Shown here: positions 1 to 8,786 of the stretch, in pieces
How positions within the stretch are numbered: position 1 is the stretch's first letter
Layout: the number at the start of each line of letters is the position of its first letter
NCBI RefSeq assembly: GCF_018129985.1
Contig: NZ_JAFCKT010000001.1
Span: 930,001 to 994,000 of the forward strand
Direction of reading: 5' to 3'
Length of the DNA stretch: 64,000 nt
Origin: Bradyrhizobium sp. SZCCT0148
GTDB lineage: Bacteria; Pseudomonadota; Alphaproteobacteria; Rhizobiales; Xanthobacteraceae
The notes under the pieces: model-generated
Seen by the model: the letters and a program-made list of their open reading frames with translations, nothing else
The model's database searches: none
What the model was told of the DNA's origin: nothing
Position numbers and translations under genes: made by a program

Positions 1-412
1 AGCCGATCATGGCAACCTTGTAGTCGCCGCCCGCATGCCGGGCGACGATGTCGTCCGGCGTGGTGTTGAGCGCCTTGGCGACATCCTCGAGGTCGATGCC
101 ATGCTCGCCGCCATAGGCGACGGGAATGCGCCAGCGGCGCGCCGTGGTCACCGGCGGCGGCGGCTGAATGGCGATCGGGAGCAGCTTCTCGCCGAGCGCA
201 TCGAAACCGATCTTGCCGGGATCGTAATGCACCAGCAGCGAGCGATAGGTCGGCACGGTCTCGGTGATGCCATCGATGGGGTTTGCTGCAAGCGCCTTGT
301 CAAGCGCCAGCACGCGCTGGTTGGCATCGTCGTCGATGGTGCGGCTGAACTCGACCGTGACGGCGCTGTCGCCACTGGGCAGAAGGCGGGGCGGGGGGAG
401 CGTCGCGGCCAT
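1..412 (-). CDS. pxpB: PxpB/KipI-like 5-oxoprolinase subunit B (partial, C-terminus off window)
   Basis: The reading frame is open from an ATG at 412 to the window edge, so only about 137 N-terminal residues are present. It contains the family's N-terminal pattern (LLPSGDSAVTVEF) and, near the edge, IPVAYGGEHGIDLEDVA followed by RHAGGDYKVAMIG. Both are typical of the allophanate hydrolase subunit 1 / KipI / PxpB family. In this family subunit B works with PxpA and PxpC to open ATP-dependently the ring of 5-oxoproline. The partner genes would lie to the left, outside the window, so this assignment over a urea-carboxylase-linked paralogue is an inference. A plus-strand frame covering the same bases is a GC-driven shadow. 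Confidence 0.82.
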   Translation of the reverse strand, partial: MAATLPPPRLLPSGDSAVTVEFSRTIDDDANQRVLALDKALAANPIDGITETVPTYRSLLVHYDPGKIGFDALGEKLLPIAIQPPPPVTTARRWRIPVAYGGEHGIDLEDVAKALNTTPDDIVARHAGGDYKVAMIG

Positions 413-650
413 GAGCTGTCGAAATCGGGCCTTGAGGAAATGCGCGGCGCTCGACCTTGAGTTCCGCCTCGACCCTGCTTCGCGTAAATGCGCCCGCAAG
501 TCCAATAAATTAATGCAGGGGAACGCGATAAAGCGTTGTTATCGCGTCGCATAACAGCCCAGCGGCCCTGCGTTGATGGCCCTTGACGCAAAGGCTGCGG
601 CTCGCAAGATGCGCGCGTTGTTTCCCGCACCCCGGAGCTCGTTGCCGTCC

Positions 651-1349
651 ATGTCGCTGTCTCCCGAAGCCCGCAAGATCCTCGCCGGCATCACCACCGC
701 CACCATCACCACGGTCCTGCTGAAGAAGGGCCTGCGCAATGTGTGGATGCGGGGTGCACGGCCGCTGCGTCCGGGCCTGCCGCGTCTGGTGGGGCCGGCC
801 TTCACGTTGCGCTTCGTGCCGGCGCGCGAGGATTTGGCAACGCCGGAATCATGGTCGTCGCCGATCTCGACCCGCACCGCGATCGAGGCGATGCCGGAGG
901 GCTGCATTGCCGTGGTCGATGCCATGGGCATCACCGATGCCGGCATCTTCGGCGACATCCTCTGTGCCCGCATGATGAAGCGCGGCGTCACCGCGCTCGT
1001 CACGGACGGCGTCGTGCGTGACGTCGAGGGCGTGCTCGGCACCAATCTTCCGGTGTGGTGCGACGGCTATGCCGCGCCGCCCTCCGTGGCCGGCCTGACC
1101 TTTGTCGGCTGGGGCGAGCCGATCGGCTGCGGCGGTGTGGCCGTTTTTCCAAACGACATCGTGGTCGCCGACCAGGACGGCTGCGTGCTGATCCCGCAGG
1201 CGATGCTCGATCACGTGCTCAACGAGGGCGTCGAGCAGGAGCGCATGGAAGCCTGGATCGTCAACGAGGTGAACAACGGCGCGGTGCTGCCGGGCCTCTA
1301 TCCCATGAACGCCGAGACCAAGGCGCGTTACGCCGCCAGCAAGAAGTAA
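651..1349 (+). CDS. RraA family protein (HMG/oxaloacetate aldolase-like)
   Basis: This 232-residue protein has the RraA/aldolase fold signature: a segment GDILCARMMKRGVTALVTDG and VRDVEG with the conserved D-G...R-D residues, then PIGCGGVAVFPNDIVVADQDG. Members are either regulators of RNase E (short enterobacterial RraA) or class II aldolases acting on 4-hydroxy-4-methyl-2-oxoglutarate. Longer soil-bacterial versions such as this one are usually the enzyme-like type, so an RNase role is doubtful. The frame is open upstream to 573, but the internal ATG at 651 gives the usual family N-terminus. A cupin gene starts 17 bases after its stop, suggesting one transcript. Confidence 0.85.
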   Translation: MSLSPEARKILAGITTATITTVLLKKGLRNVWMRGARPLRPGLPRLVGPAFTLRFVPAREDLATPESWSSPISTRTAIEAMPEGCIAVVDAMGITDAGIFGDILCARMMKRGVTALVTDGVVRDVEGVLGTNLPVWCDGYAAPPSVAGLTFVGWGEPIGCGGVAVFPNDIVVADQDGCVLIPQAMLDHVLNEGVEQERMEAWIVNEVNNGAVLPGLYPMNAETKARYAASKK

Positions 1350-1366
1350 CGGAAGCGAGGACACCC

Positions 1367-1771
1367 ATGGAGATCACTGTTGCAGGCACGCGGCCGACCC
1401 GCCGCGCGCCCAAGGAAAACTTCACCGGCACGGTATGGCAGGACCCGGTGATCATGGCTCCCGCGCCGGCGCGGCTGAACTGCTCGCGTGTCGCGTTCGA
1501 GCCGGGCGCGCGCACCAATTGGCATCACCATCCGCTCGGACAGACGCTTTACGTCATCTCCGGCGTCGGCCGCGTCCAGACCAAGGGCGGCCCGGTCAGG
1601 GAGATTCGTCCCGGCGACACTGTCTGGATCCCGCCGGGCGAACTGCACTGGCACGGGGCCTCGCCGACCAACGGCATGTGCCACATCGCCATGCAGGAAG
1701 CGCTCGACGGCGTCTACTCGACCTGGCTCGAGCCGGTGAGCGATGCGGACTACGGGGCGGCAGTCGGCTAG
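1367..1771 (+). CDS. Small cupin-domain protein
   Basis: This 134-residue single-domain cupin has both metal-binding motifs: motif 1 around residues 49-64 (WHHHPLGQTLYVISG) and motif 2 around 82-96 (GDTVWIPPGELHWHG). The histidines and glutamate expected to ligate a divalent metal are present. It begins 17 bases after the RraA-like gene with a GCGAGG-type ribosome site, so the two are probably co-transcribed. This suggests a shared small-molecule catabolic step, such as a keto-acid or aromatic breakdown product. The substrate cannot be named from sequence. Confidence 0.85.
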   Translation: MEITVAGTRPTRRAPKENFTGTVWQDPVIMAPAPARLNCSRVAFEPGARTNWHHHPLGQTLYVISGVGRVQTKGGPVREIRPGDTVWIPPGELHWHGASPTNGMCHIAMQEALDGVYSTWLEPVSDADYGAAVG

Positions 1772-1777
1772 CCTCTC

Positions 1778-1908
1778 GTCCCGGACAAGACGCATCGCTC
1801 CAAGGCGATGCGTCGCCGATCCGGGACCCGGAGGATGTGGTCACAAGAAAGCTGGGTCCCGGCTCTGCGCAGCAACGCTTCGCGCTGCTGCTTGTCGGGG
1901 ACACGGCA
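1778..1908. repeat. Dispersed palindromic intergenic repeat, copy 1
   Basis: This stretch is almost entirely built of inverted repeats. The outer arms are GTCCCGGACAAG and CTTGTCGGGGAC. Inside are a hairpin ACGCATCGC/GCGATGCGT, a pair CCGGGACCC/GGGTCCCGG, and GCAGCA/TGCTGC. It has no coding potential. Such mosaic palindromes are common between genes in Bradyrhizobium. A related, diverged copy lies at about 27330-27480 (shared GGCTCTGC core after CTGGG). Confidence 0.6.
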
Positions 1909-1911
1909 GAG

Positions 1912-2268
1912 TTACATCTTCTCCGCCGTCCACGTGCCCGTGCACAGCGCACCGCGCCATGTGCCGAAGCCAGAGGTGCCGCTGAGCCGGCCGAAGCCGA
2001 CGGCGCGCTTGATGCCGGTGCTCAAGGTGACATTGATGCTGCCGGCATCCGCCACGCGGCCCGACGCCGACACCGCGGCGTTGCTCGAGGCGATTTGGCC
2101 GTTGCTGATGCCGATCGAGACCGTTGCACCGTTGCCGCAGGTCTCGCTCGATGACGAGATCCGGACATTCCATGCACCGTCGAAAGTGGAGGTTGCCGCG
2201 CCTGCCGGCGTCAGCGGGAAGGCGATGGCGACAATGGTGGCGAAGAGACCTTTGCGAAAGCCGTTCAT
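1912..2268 (-). CDS. Small exported protein of unknown function
   Basis: This 118-residue protein has a clear Sec signal peptide (MNGFRKGLFATIVAIAF, cleavage probably after GAA near residue 24). It is followed by a short serine/glycine-rich beta-type domain with two cysteines (SSSETCGNGATV and RGALCTGTW) that could form a disulfide. The frame is open 33 codons further upstream, but only this start gives a signal peptide. I recognise no named domain. It is probably periplasmic or surface-exposed and appears monocistronic. Confidence 0.7.
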   Translation of the reverse strand: MNGFRKGLFATIVAIAFPLTPAGAATSTFDGAWNVRISSSSETCGNGATVSIGISNGQIASSNAAVSASGRVADAGSINVTLSTGIKRAVGFGRLSGTSGFGTWRGALCTGTWTAEKM

Positions 2269-2399
2269 GACACGCCCCTTGGGTTGATCATGCGGGGATC
2301 GTGGCACGCGTGCGGAACCGGCGATGTGAGGGCAGTCACGCGCCGACGAGGCTGTGTGAGGTTGCACACGTCACAATAATTGCTGCGACCAAAAGCAAA

Positions 2400-2420
2400 G
2401 GGGCCCGGATCACGGGCCCC
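2400..2420 (-). terminator. Rho-independent terminator of the DUF2147 gene
   Basis: A perfect eight-base stem GGGGCCCG/CGGGCCCC with a five-base loop is followed, on the minus strand, by CTTTGCTTTT. It lies 31 bases beyond the stop at 2451. Confidence 0.75.
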
Positions 2421-2450
2421 CTTGTCTCGGTCGAGACGTCTGGTCAGAAC

Positions 2451-3326
2451 TCAATTCACGCGCGTCCAGGTCTGGCCGCCGCAGAACATGCCGCCGAAGG
2501 CGCAGCCCTGCACGCGCAGACGGTCGGTGCCCTTCATCGCGATCGTCGAATCGTAGGTCGAGCCGGAGTTCGGATCGAGGATGCGGCCGGACCATTTCTG
2601 GTCCTTGCCGGGCTTCATGTTGATCAGCACCTGCTCGCCGTTCTGGTTCGATTTGCTGTCGACCGAATAGCCGCAAAGGTTGTTGCCGCATTGCTCGATG
2701 CGGACCTTGCCTTCCTTCTCCTCGGTCAGCCAGACGCCGAGCGGTGAATTGAGATCACGCGTGAGCGCGGCTGCAGGCGCTGGCGGCGCGACGGCGGCGG
2801 CCTGAACCGGGGGACGAGCCGGCGCGGGCGGTGGGGGCGGGGCCGCAACCGGAGGTGCGGCGGCCACGGCCGGGGCCGGCGGAGGCGCGGCGGGTGCTGC
2901 CTGCTGCCCGACCGGCGCAGGGGCCGGAGGGGGCACGGGCGGCGGCAAGACGGCAGTCTCGGCCGGCGCATTGCTGGCGGTCGCGGCTGGTGGCGGAGCC
3001 GGCGGTGGTGCTGCCGCCGCGGGGGCGGGCTCGGGCACCGGTGCGGCGGCCGGCGCGGCGGTCGTCGGGGCGGGGACCGCAGGCGCAACCGGCGTTTGCG
3101 GCTCGACCGTGGCTTGCTGCGGCGCCTGCTGCTGGCCCTGGTTCGGCTCGTTCTTCTTGGCCTTCTTCGCTTTGCCCTGGCCGGTGTTGTCGTACACGCC
3201 GGGAATCTGCACGGTGCCGCGGTCCGGGTCGATGCGGATGGTGCGCCCGCCATATTCGAAGGTGTACTGCGCCTGCGCAGCGGTGCTCGCCAAAAGGAAT
3301 GCGGCCGTGGCCAACAGCTTCCTCAT
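2451..3326 (-). CDS. Exported DUF2147 protein with long Pro/Ala-rich linker
   Basis: This 291-residue protein starts with a signal peptide (MRKLLATAAFLLASTAAQA). A short beta segment (TFEYGGRTIRIDPDRG) and a Lys-rich stretch follow. A proline/alanine low-complexity linker then runs from about residue 60 to 185. The C-terminal DUF2147 domain (SPLGVWLTEEKEGKVRIEQCGNN... to the end) has paired cysteines. DUF2147 domains are usually exported single-domain proteins of about 120 residues, so the linker and N-terminal part are unusual. The linker suggests that the domain is held away from an envelope anchor. An alternative start two codons earlier (MEMRKLL) is possible. It ends at a good terminator. 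Confidence 0.8.
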   Translation of the reverse strand: MRKLLATAAFLLASTAAQAQYTFEYGGRTIRIDPDRGTVQIPGVYDNTGQGKAKKAKKNEPNQGQQQAPQQATVEPQTPVAPAVPAPTTAAPAAAPVPEPAPAAAAPPPAPPPAATASNAPAETAVLPPPVPPPAPAPVGQQAAPAAPPPAPAVAAAPPVAAPPPPPAPARPPVQAAAVAPPAPAAALTRDLNSPLGVWLTEEKEGKVRIEQCGNNLCGYSVDSKSNQNGEQVLINMKPGKDQKWSGRILDPNSGSTYDSTIAMKGTDRLRVQGCAFGGMFCGGQTWTRVN

Positions 3327-3386
3327 TTCCATCTCCTGAACAGGTGGTCCCCGCACCGACGCATACGCGCCGGCTTGATCGCAAAA

Positions 3387-3402
3387 AGTGATCTAGATCA
3401 CT
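3387..3402. promoter_or_regulatory. Crp/FNR-type palindrome upstream of the DUF2147 gene
   Basis: A perfect 16-base palindrome AGTGATCTAGATCACT lies 61 bases upstream of the start at 3326. The half sites GTGA/TCAC spaced by six bases match the general layout of Crp/FNR-family sites, but not the TTGA/TCAA boxes seen elsewhere in this window. Confidence 0.5.
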
Positions 3403-3593
3403 GTCGTCCGTATGAGTCGCCGTCCTGCGGTTTCCGGTTCAATAGACCCCGCGGGCCGGTCCAAAGTTTGACGGGGACTAGCGACAGGAAGACGCGGCCT
3501 GAACCGCCGTTCGGCGTGATCGGAGCGGCGTTCTGGTGTCTTAGGTGACCTGCTTTGCCTGGCGCGAATCGGCGCCGATTTCGCGTAAAAAGC

Positions 3594-4385
3594 TTAGTCG
3601 AACCAGGCGGCGTAGATCTTCTTGTAGCTGCCGTCTTCCATGGAAATGTGCAGCCACTGGTCGACGAAGGCTTTCAGCGCCACGTCGCGCTGGAGCCAAT
3701 AGGCCTTCTCGGAGAAGTCGAACGGCTTTTCGGGATGCACCGCGCAGAGCACGCCGGGGTGCTGCTTCTGCTGGTAGCGCGTCTCGGAGGCATCCGTCAT
3801 CATCAGATCGGCGTTGCCCTTGGCGATCTCGTCGAAGATCACGGTGTTGTCGGAGAAGACGGTGATGTCGGCATCCCTGATGTTGGCACGCGCAAAGCGC
3901 TCGTTGGTGCCGCCGGGATTGACGATGACGCGGGTGCCTTTCTTGTCGATGTCCGCGATACTCTGGTACTTGCCGACATCGGCGCACCGAGCGATCGGCG
4001 TCTTGCCCTCGCGCATGATCGGCGTCGAGAAGAAGCCTTTCTTCTGCCGGTCGAGCGTGACCGAGACGCCGCCCATGGCGACGTCGAACTGGTCGGCCTC
4101 GAAATCCTTCATCAGCTTGGGCCAAGCGGTGGGCACGAACTCGACCTTGACCCCGAGCGCCTTGCCGAGTGCTTCGGCCATGTCGACGTCGAAACCGGTG
4201 AACTTCTGCGTCGCCTTGTCCAGATAGGTAAAGGGCTTGTAGTCGCCGGTCGTGCCGACCCGCAAGGTGCCTCGCTTGACGATCTCGTCGAGGCGCGAGG
4301 GCGCCTGCTGTGCGTGAGCCGAAATATGCGCCAGCAGCACCACGGCCAATGCCGCCAGGATTCGAACAGCCATTCGGACGGTCAT
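3594..4385 (-). CDS. pheC: Periplasmic cyclohexadienyl dehydratase-like protein (PheC family)
   Basis: This 263-residue protein has an N-terminal signal peptide (cleavage after about residue 25, AHA) and a family-3 solute-binding fold. The body follows the pattern of the periplasmic PheC of Pseudomonas: LRVGTTGDYKPFTY (41-54), GFDVDMA (64-70), PTAWPKLM (85-92), IVNPGGTNERFARAN (154-168), DLMMTDASETR (193-203) and CAVHPEKPFDFSEKAYWL (214-231). PheC turns prephenate or arogenate into phenylpyruvate or phenylalanine outside the cytoplasm and evolved from amino-acid-binding proteins. E201 lies in the region of the catalytic glutamate. No permease or ATPase gene is adjacent, which fits an enzyme better than a transporter subunit. 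A true amino-acid-binding protein is the alternative. Confidence 0.78.
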   Translation of the reverse strand: MTVRMAVRILAALAVVLLAHISAHAQQAPSRLDEIVKRGTLRVGTTGDYKPFTYLDKATQKFTGFDVDMAEALGKALGVKVEFVPTAWPKLMKDFEADQFDVAMGGVSVTLDRQKKGFFSTPIMREGKTPIARCADVGKYQSIADIDKKGTRVIVNPGGTNERFARANIRDADITVFSDNTVIFDEIAKGNADLMMTDASETRYQQKQHPGVLCAVHPEKPFDFSEKAYWLQRDVALKAFVDQWLHISMEDGSYKKIYAAWFD

Positions 4386-4486
4386 CTCTTCTCCACCCCT
4401 GCACGAGCTGTCATTGTGCAGCTCTTGAGGGTGGATTTAGACCAGATGCCAGGCGCTGGCGAGATGGAATTGAAGGGAATTTCGAC

Positions 4487-4996
4487 GTGACGATCTCGAT
4501 GTACGAGGCCTCTGTCGGCCTCTTCGTGCCGCATTTGCGCAACCTGTCGGGGTTGCTCGACAAGGGCGTGGCCTATGCGGAGACCCGTAAGTTCAATCCG
4601 GCGATTCTGCTCGGGATGCGGCTGGCTCCGAACATGTACGATCTGGCGCAGCAGGTCGGCGAGGCCTGCCGGCATGCGGTGGTCGCCCCGGCCTTGCTGG
4701 CGGAGCGCGAGCCGGTGGCGCTGCCGGCGCTGGAGCACGACATGGCCGGGCTACAGGCGCGGATCGCAACCTCGATCGATTTCATCGAAAGCCTGCCGCG
4801 CGCGGACATCGATGCGGCGGCGGAGCGGAACGTCTTCTTCAGGCTGAAGAACGGGACCGAACTGCCCTTCACCGGGCGAGCGCTGCTTCTGAGCTTCAGT
4901 GTCCCGCAGTTCTTCTTTCACGTCACGACCGCCTACGACCTGCTGCGGCACGCAGGCGTCGAGCTCGTGAAGAAGGATTATCTGGGACGGACGTAG
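4487..4996 (+). CDS. DUF1993 family protein
   Basis: This 169-residue protein matches the DUF1993 layout: a start of the type TISMYEASVGLFVPHL, a central LAPNMYDLAQQVGEACRH and a C-terminal HVTTAYDLLRHAGVELVKKDYLG. Family members are DinB-like helical bundles of unknown role. The start is taken as GTG 4487, which has an AAGGGA ribosome site eight bases upstream and gives the family N-terminus. An ATG four codons later would lose conserved residues. It is divergent from the pheC-like gene, with a short shared promoter region. Confidence 0.85.
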   Translation: MTISMYEASVGLFVPHLRNLSGLLDKGVAYAETRKFNPAILLGMRLAPNMYDLAQQVGEACRHAVVAPALLAEREPVALPALEHDMAGLQARIATSIDFIESLPRADIDAAAERNVFFRLKNGTELPFTGRALLLSFSVPQFFFHVTTAYDLLRHAGVELVKKDYLGRT

Positions 4997-5053
4997 TTGC
5001 GAAGCGCGATTGCACCTTTCCCCAGCGGGGAGAGATGTCGAATTCGACCGGCC

Positions 5054-5563
5054 TCAGGCTTCGCCCTTGCGCTCATAATCGGCGAGCGAGCTGCGGCCGG
5101 CGATCTCGCTGCGCAGCTGCTCGAAGCGCTTGTTCGCCTCGTCCTCCTGGACGTCGACGAAATGCACCGCGGCCTCGCTCGTCATGGGACCGCTGACCAC
5201 GGGCACGGATTGTTCGCCGATGGTCTCGTGGACGTAATACTGGCCGTCATCGCCACGATGGACCGCCCATTTCAGGCGGATCGCCACCATGGGGCCGGGC
5301 CCTACCTTGCTGTAGCCGTCGGCATCGGTATGCTCGGGCACCAGCGGTTGTTCTTCGACGACCGGATGTTCGTCGAGAGCCGAATGTTCTTCGAGCGCCG
5401 GATACTCGTCCACGACCTGATGCTCGTCGGCGTCAACGTGCTCGCGCTCTCCGGCCACCACGATTTCGGTTTCGGTCTTGCGAATGACCAGCACGGGCTC
5501 GGGGCGCTCCAGGATGCTGGCGATGGTCGCCAGCGCGTGGTCGGTCGGGTCGATCTCTGACAA
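5054..5563 (-). CDS. Hypothetical protein with acidic Glu-His-rich segment
   Basis: The most likely start is the TTG at 5563, preceded by a strong GGAGG seven bases away, giving 169 residues. The N-terminal 40 residues look folded (SEIDPTDHALATIASILERPEPVLVI). Then follows an acidic low-complexity stretch of near-repeats such as EEHSALDEHPVVEEQP, and a C-terminal part with RLKWAVHRGDDGQYYVHETIG. No signal peptide or named domain is recognised. It is probably cytoplasmic. The repeated D/E-E-H units could bind metal, which is speculation. Confidence 0.6.
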   Translation of the reverse strand: MSEIDPTDHALATIASILERPEPVLVIRKTETEIVVAGEREHVDADEHQVVDEYPALEEHSALDEHPVVEEQPLVPEHTDADGYSKVGPGPMVAIRLKWAVHRGDDGQYYVHETIGEQSVPVVSGPMTSEAAVHFVDVQEDEANKRFEQLRSEIAGRSSLADYERKGEA

Positions 5564-5696
5564 GGTCCATCCTCCAGCTCGACGCGGCCGGCCAGTTTGT
5601 CCCACTGCCGCCGCGGCTGGCTTATTACGCGCGTTTGATTAAGGCTGAGTTGGGGCTCGATCTGCACCAAAATGGGACGCATTCTGGCCATCCAGA

Positions 5697-5719
5697 GGCG
5701 GGCAGATTACCCGCCCGCC
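5697..5719 (-). terminator. Terminator-like hairpin after the hydroxyacid dehydrogenase operon
   Basis: A seven-base perfect stem GGCGGGC/GCCCGCC with a nine-base loop lies 11 bases beyond the stop at 5730 of the operon. No strong T-run follows, so it may act as an attenuating or protective 3' hairpin. Confidence 0.5.
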
Positions 5720-5729
5720 TTCGGCTCGT

Positions 5730-6719
5730 TCAGCCGAGCACATCCTGATTGATGATGTTCTGCCGGATGGGGTCACCGTCCAGCACGCTCAGGATATTGC
5801 GCGCGGTCTGTTCGCTCATGCGCAGCACTGCCTCGACCGTGACGCCGGCGACGTGCGGGGCGATGATGACATTGGGCAGCGCGAACAGCGCGTTGCTCAC
5901 CGGCGGCGGCTCGACCTCGAACACGTCGATGCCGGCACCGGCGAGCTTCCCGGAGACCAGGGCGTCGTACAGCGCGGCCTCCTTCACGATGCCGCCGCGC
6001 GCGGTGTTGATGAGATAGGATTTCAGCTTCATCCGGCCGATCCTGTCAGCATCGAACAGGCCGATCGTTTCCGGCGTCTTCGGGCAGTGGATGGTGACGA
6101 AATCGGCGTGAGGCAGCGCGGCATCGAGGTCGGCGACGGGCTCGCAGCCGGCGGCCTTGATTTCGGCGGCCGGCTTGTAGGGATCGTAGACCTGCACGGT
6201 CATTTCCATCGCCAGGCACCGCTTGGCGGTCCGCGTGCCGATGCGGCCGAAGCCGATGATCAGCACTGTCTTGCCGTAGAGATCGAATGGCAGCATGCCG
6301 AGCCGGTCGGCCCATTTGCCGTCCTTGACGCAGGCGTGCAACTCTTGCGCGCGCTTGGCCAGCGTCAGCATCATGAACAGCGCCTGCTCGGCGACCGAGG
6401 GTGAGTTGGCGCTGCCCGCGACCATCAGCGGCACCTTGCGGCGGGAGAGGGCGGGCACGTCGACGGCGTCGTAGCCGACACCGATGCGGGTGACGACTTT
6501 CATGTCCTTGGACGCCTCGAGCTCGGTCTCACCGAAGGCGGTGGCGCCGAGCGCAACGCCATGGACCGGCGCATGGCTCTTCAGCAATGCTTCGAAGTCC
6601 TTCGCCGAGATCAGGTTCGGAAACTCGACGAGCTCGATATCGTCCCGCTGGGTGAGGAGGGCGCGGGCCCCTTGCGACAAAGTTTGTGTAACGAAAATCT
6701 TCTTCTTGTTGGTCGCCAT
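5730..6719 (-). CDS. D-2-hydroxyacid dehydrogenase (NAD-dependent, SerA/GhrB-like)
   Basis: This 329-residue enzyme has the D-isomer 2-hydroxyacid dehydrogenase fold. The dinucleotide-binding GFGRIG motif is at 156-161, and the catalytic triad residues appear as R241 (NTARGG), E270 (DVFEVEP) and H289 (APHVAG). It oxidises or reduces a 2-hydroxy/2-keto acid, such as glycerate, glyoxylate or 3-phosphoglycerate. It is the last gene of the minus-strand operon, 34 bases after the ABC ATPase. That placement suggests that it processes a compound brought in by the transporter (a sugar acid is plausible) rather than making serine, since full-length SerA would carry a C-terminal ACT domain. Confidence 0.9.
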   Translation of the reverse strand: MATNKKKIFVTQTLSQGARALLTQRDDIELVEFPNLISAKDFEALLKSHAPVHGVALGATAFGETELEASKDMKVVTRIGVGYDAVDVPALSRRKVPLMVAGSANSPSVAEQALFMMLTLAKRAQELHACVKDGKWADRLGMLPFDLYGKTVLIIGFGRIGTRTAKRCLAMEMTVQVYDPYKPAAEIKAAGCEPVADLDAALPHADFVTIHCPKTPETIGLFDADRIGRMKLKSYLINTARGGIVKEAALYDALVSGKLAGAGIDVFEVEPPPVSNALFALPNVIIAPHVAGVTVEAVLRMSEQTARNILSVLDGDPIRQNIINQDVLG

Positions 6720-6753
6720 CGTCCCCTGCCTGCGCGAGTTTCTTGGACCGGCG

Positions 6754-7854
<1,101 letters not shown>

Positions 7855-7874
7855 CGAACTTCAGCTCCTGGTCA

Positions 7875-8786
7875 TCAACCCTTTGTCGCACCGGCGGTCA
7901 GGCCGGCAATGTAATAGTCCATCAGGAAGGCGTAGATGATGAGCGGTGGCGCCGCGCCGAGCAGCGCACCGGTCATGATCTGTCCCCAGTTGAAGACGTC
8001 GCCCTTGATCAGCGTGGTGATGATGCCGACCGGCAGCACGAGTTGATCCGTGGAGGTCGTGAACACGAGCGGATAGAGGAATTGCGCCCAGGACACGGTA
8101 AAGGCGAAGATGGTCGCGGCGATCAGACCCGGCAGCGCTACCGGAATGAAGATCCGGGTCAGCGTCTGGAACCAGGACGCCCCATCGATGATCGCGGCCT
8201 CGTCGAGCTCCTTGGGAATCGATGCGAAGTATCCGATCATGATCCAGGTGCAGAACGGGACCGTCAGCGTCGGATAGATGAAGAGCAGCACGTACCAGCG
8301 GTTGATGAGCTGGATGCCGGTCCAGTCGCCGAACTGTGCGAACACCTTGAACAGCGGAATGAACAACAGGCTGTCCGGGATCAGGTAGGTCAGGAACACG
8401 CCGGTCGCCAGCGTGGCCGACCCCCAGAACCGCATCCGCGCGAGGGCAAATGCCGCGGGCACGCTGATCAGCATCGTGATGGTGACCACGAAGATCGAAA
8501 CCAGCGCGGAATTCAGGAAGAACCGCAGGAACTGGTTCGACGTCAGCAGGCCGACATAATTCTCGAGGGTGGGGTGGAAGACCCACCATGGATTGGTCGC
8601 CGCCGAGATTTCGGCGCTGCTCTTGAGAGAGGTGATCAGCATGTAAATGGGCGGCAGCAGCGAGAAAATCGCAAACAGCGTCAGAAAGAAGTACGACCAT
8701 CGCAGCGCCCATTTGCGGTCGCGGCTCATGCTTCCCAACTTGACGGTGCGCGTCGGCGCGGCCTTGTCTATCGTGACTGAGCTCAT
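7875..8786 (-). CDS. Carbohydrate ABC transporter permease (MalG type)
   Basis: This 303-residue protein has six predicted membrane segments and the ATPase-contacting EAA loop (ELDEAAIIDGASWFQTLTRIFIP), as in MalG-family CUT1 permeases. The start codon overlaps the stop of the previous permease gene (TGATG), indicating translational coupling. It ends 20 bases before the ATPase start. It would form the membrane channel with the next permease. The N-terminal 25 residues (up to RDRKWALRW) are cytoplasmic. Confidence 0.93.
   Translation of the reverse strand: MSSVTIDKAAPTRTVKLGSMSRDRKWALRWSYFFLTLFAIFSLLPPIYMLITSLKSSAEISAATNPWWVFHPTLENYVGLLTSNQFLRFFLNSALVSIFVVTITMLISVPAAFALARMRFWGSATLATGVFLTYLIPDSLLFIPLFKVFAQFGDWTGIQLINRWYVLLFIYPTLTVPFCTWIMIGYFASIPKELDEAAIIDGASWFQTLTRIFIPVALPGLIAATIFAFTVSWAQFLYPLVFTTSTDQLVLPVGIITTLIKGDVFNWGQIMTGALLGAAPPLIIYAFLMDYYIAGLTAGATKG

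Noticed and set aside
3594..4385. PheC-like protein considered as an ordinary amino-acid ABC binding protein
   Set aside because: Its motifs follow PheC over nearly the full length and no permease or ATPase is adjacent; kept as an alternative in the annotation.
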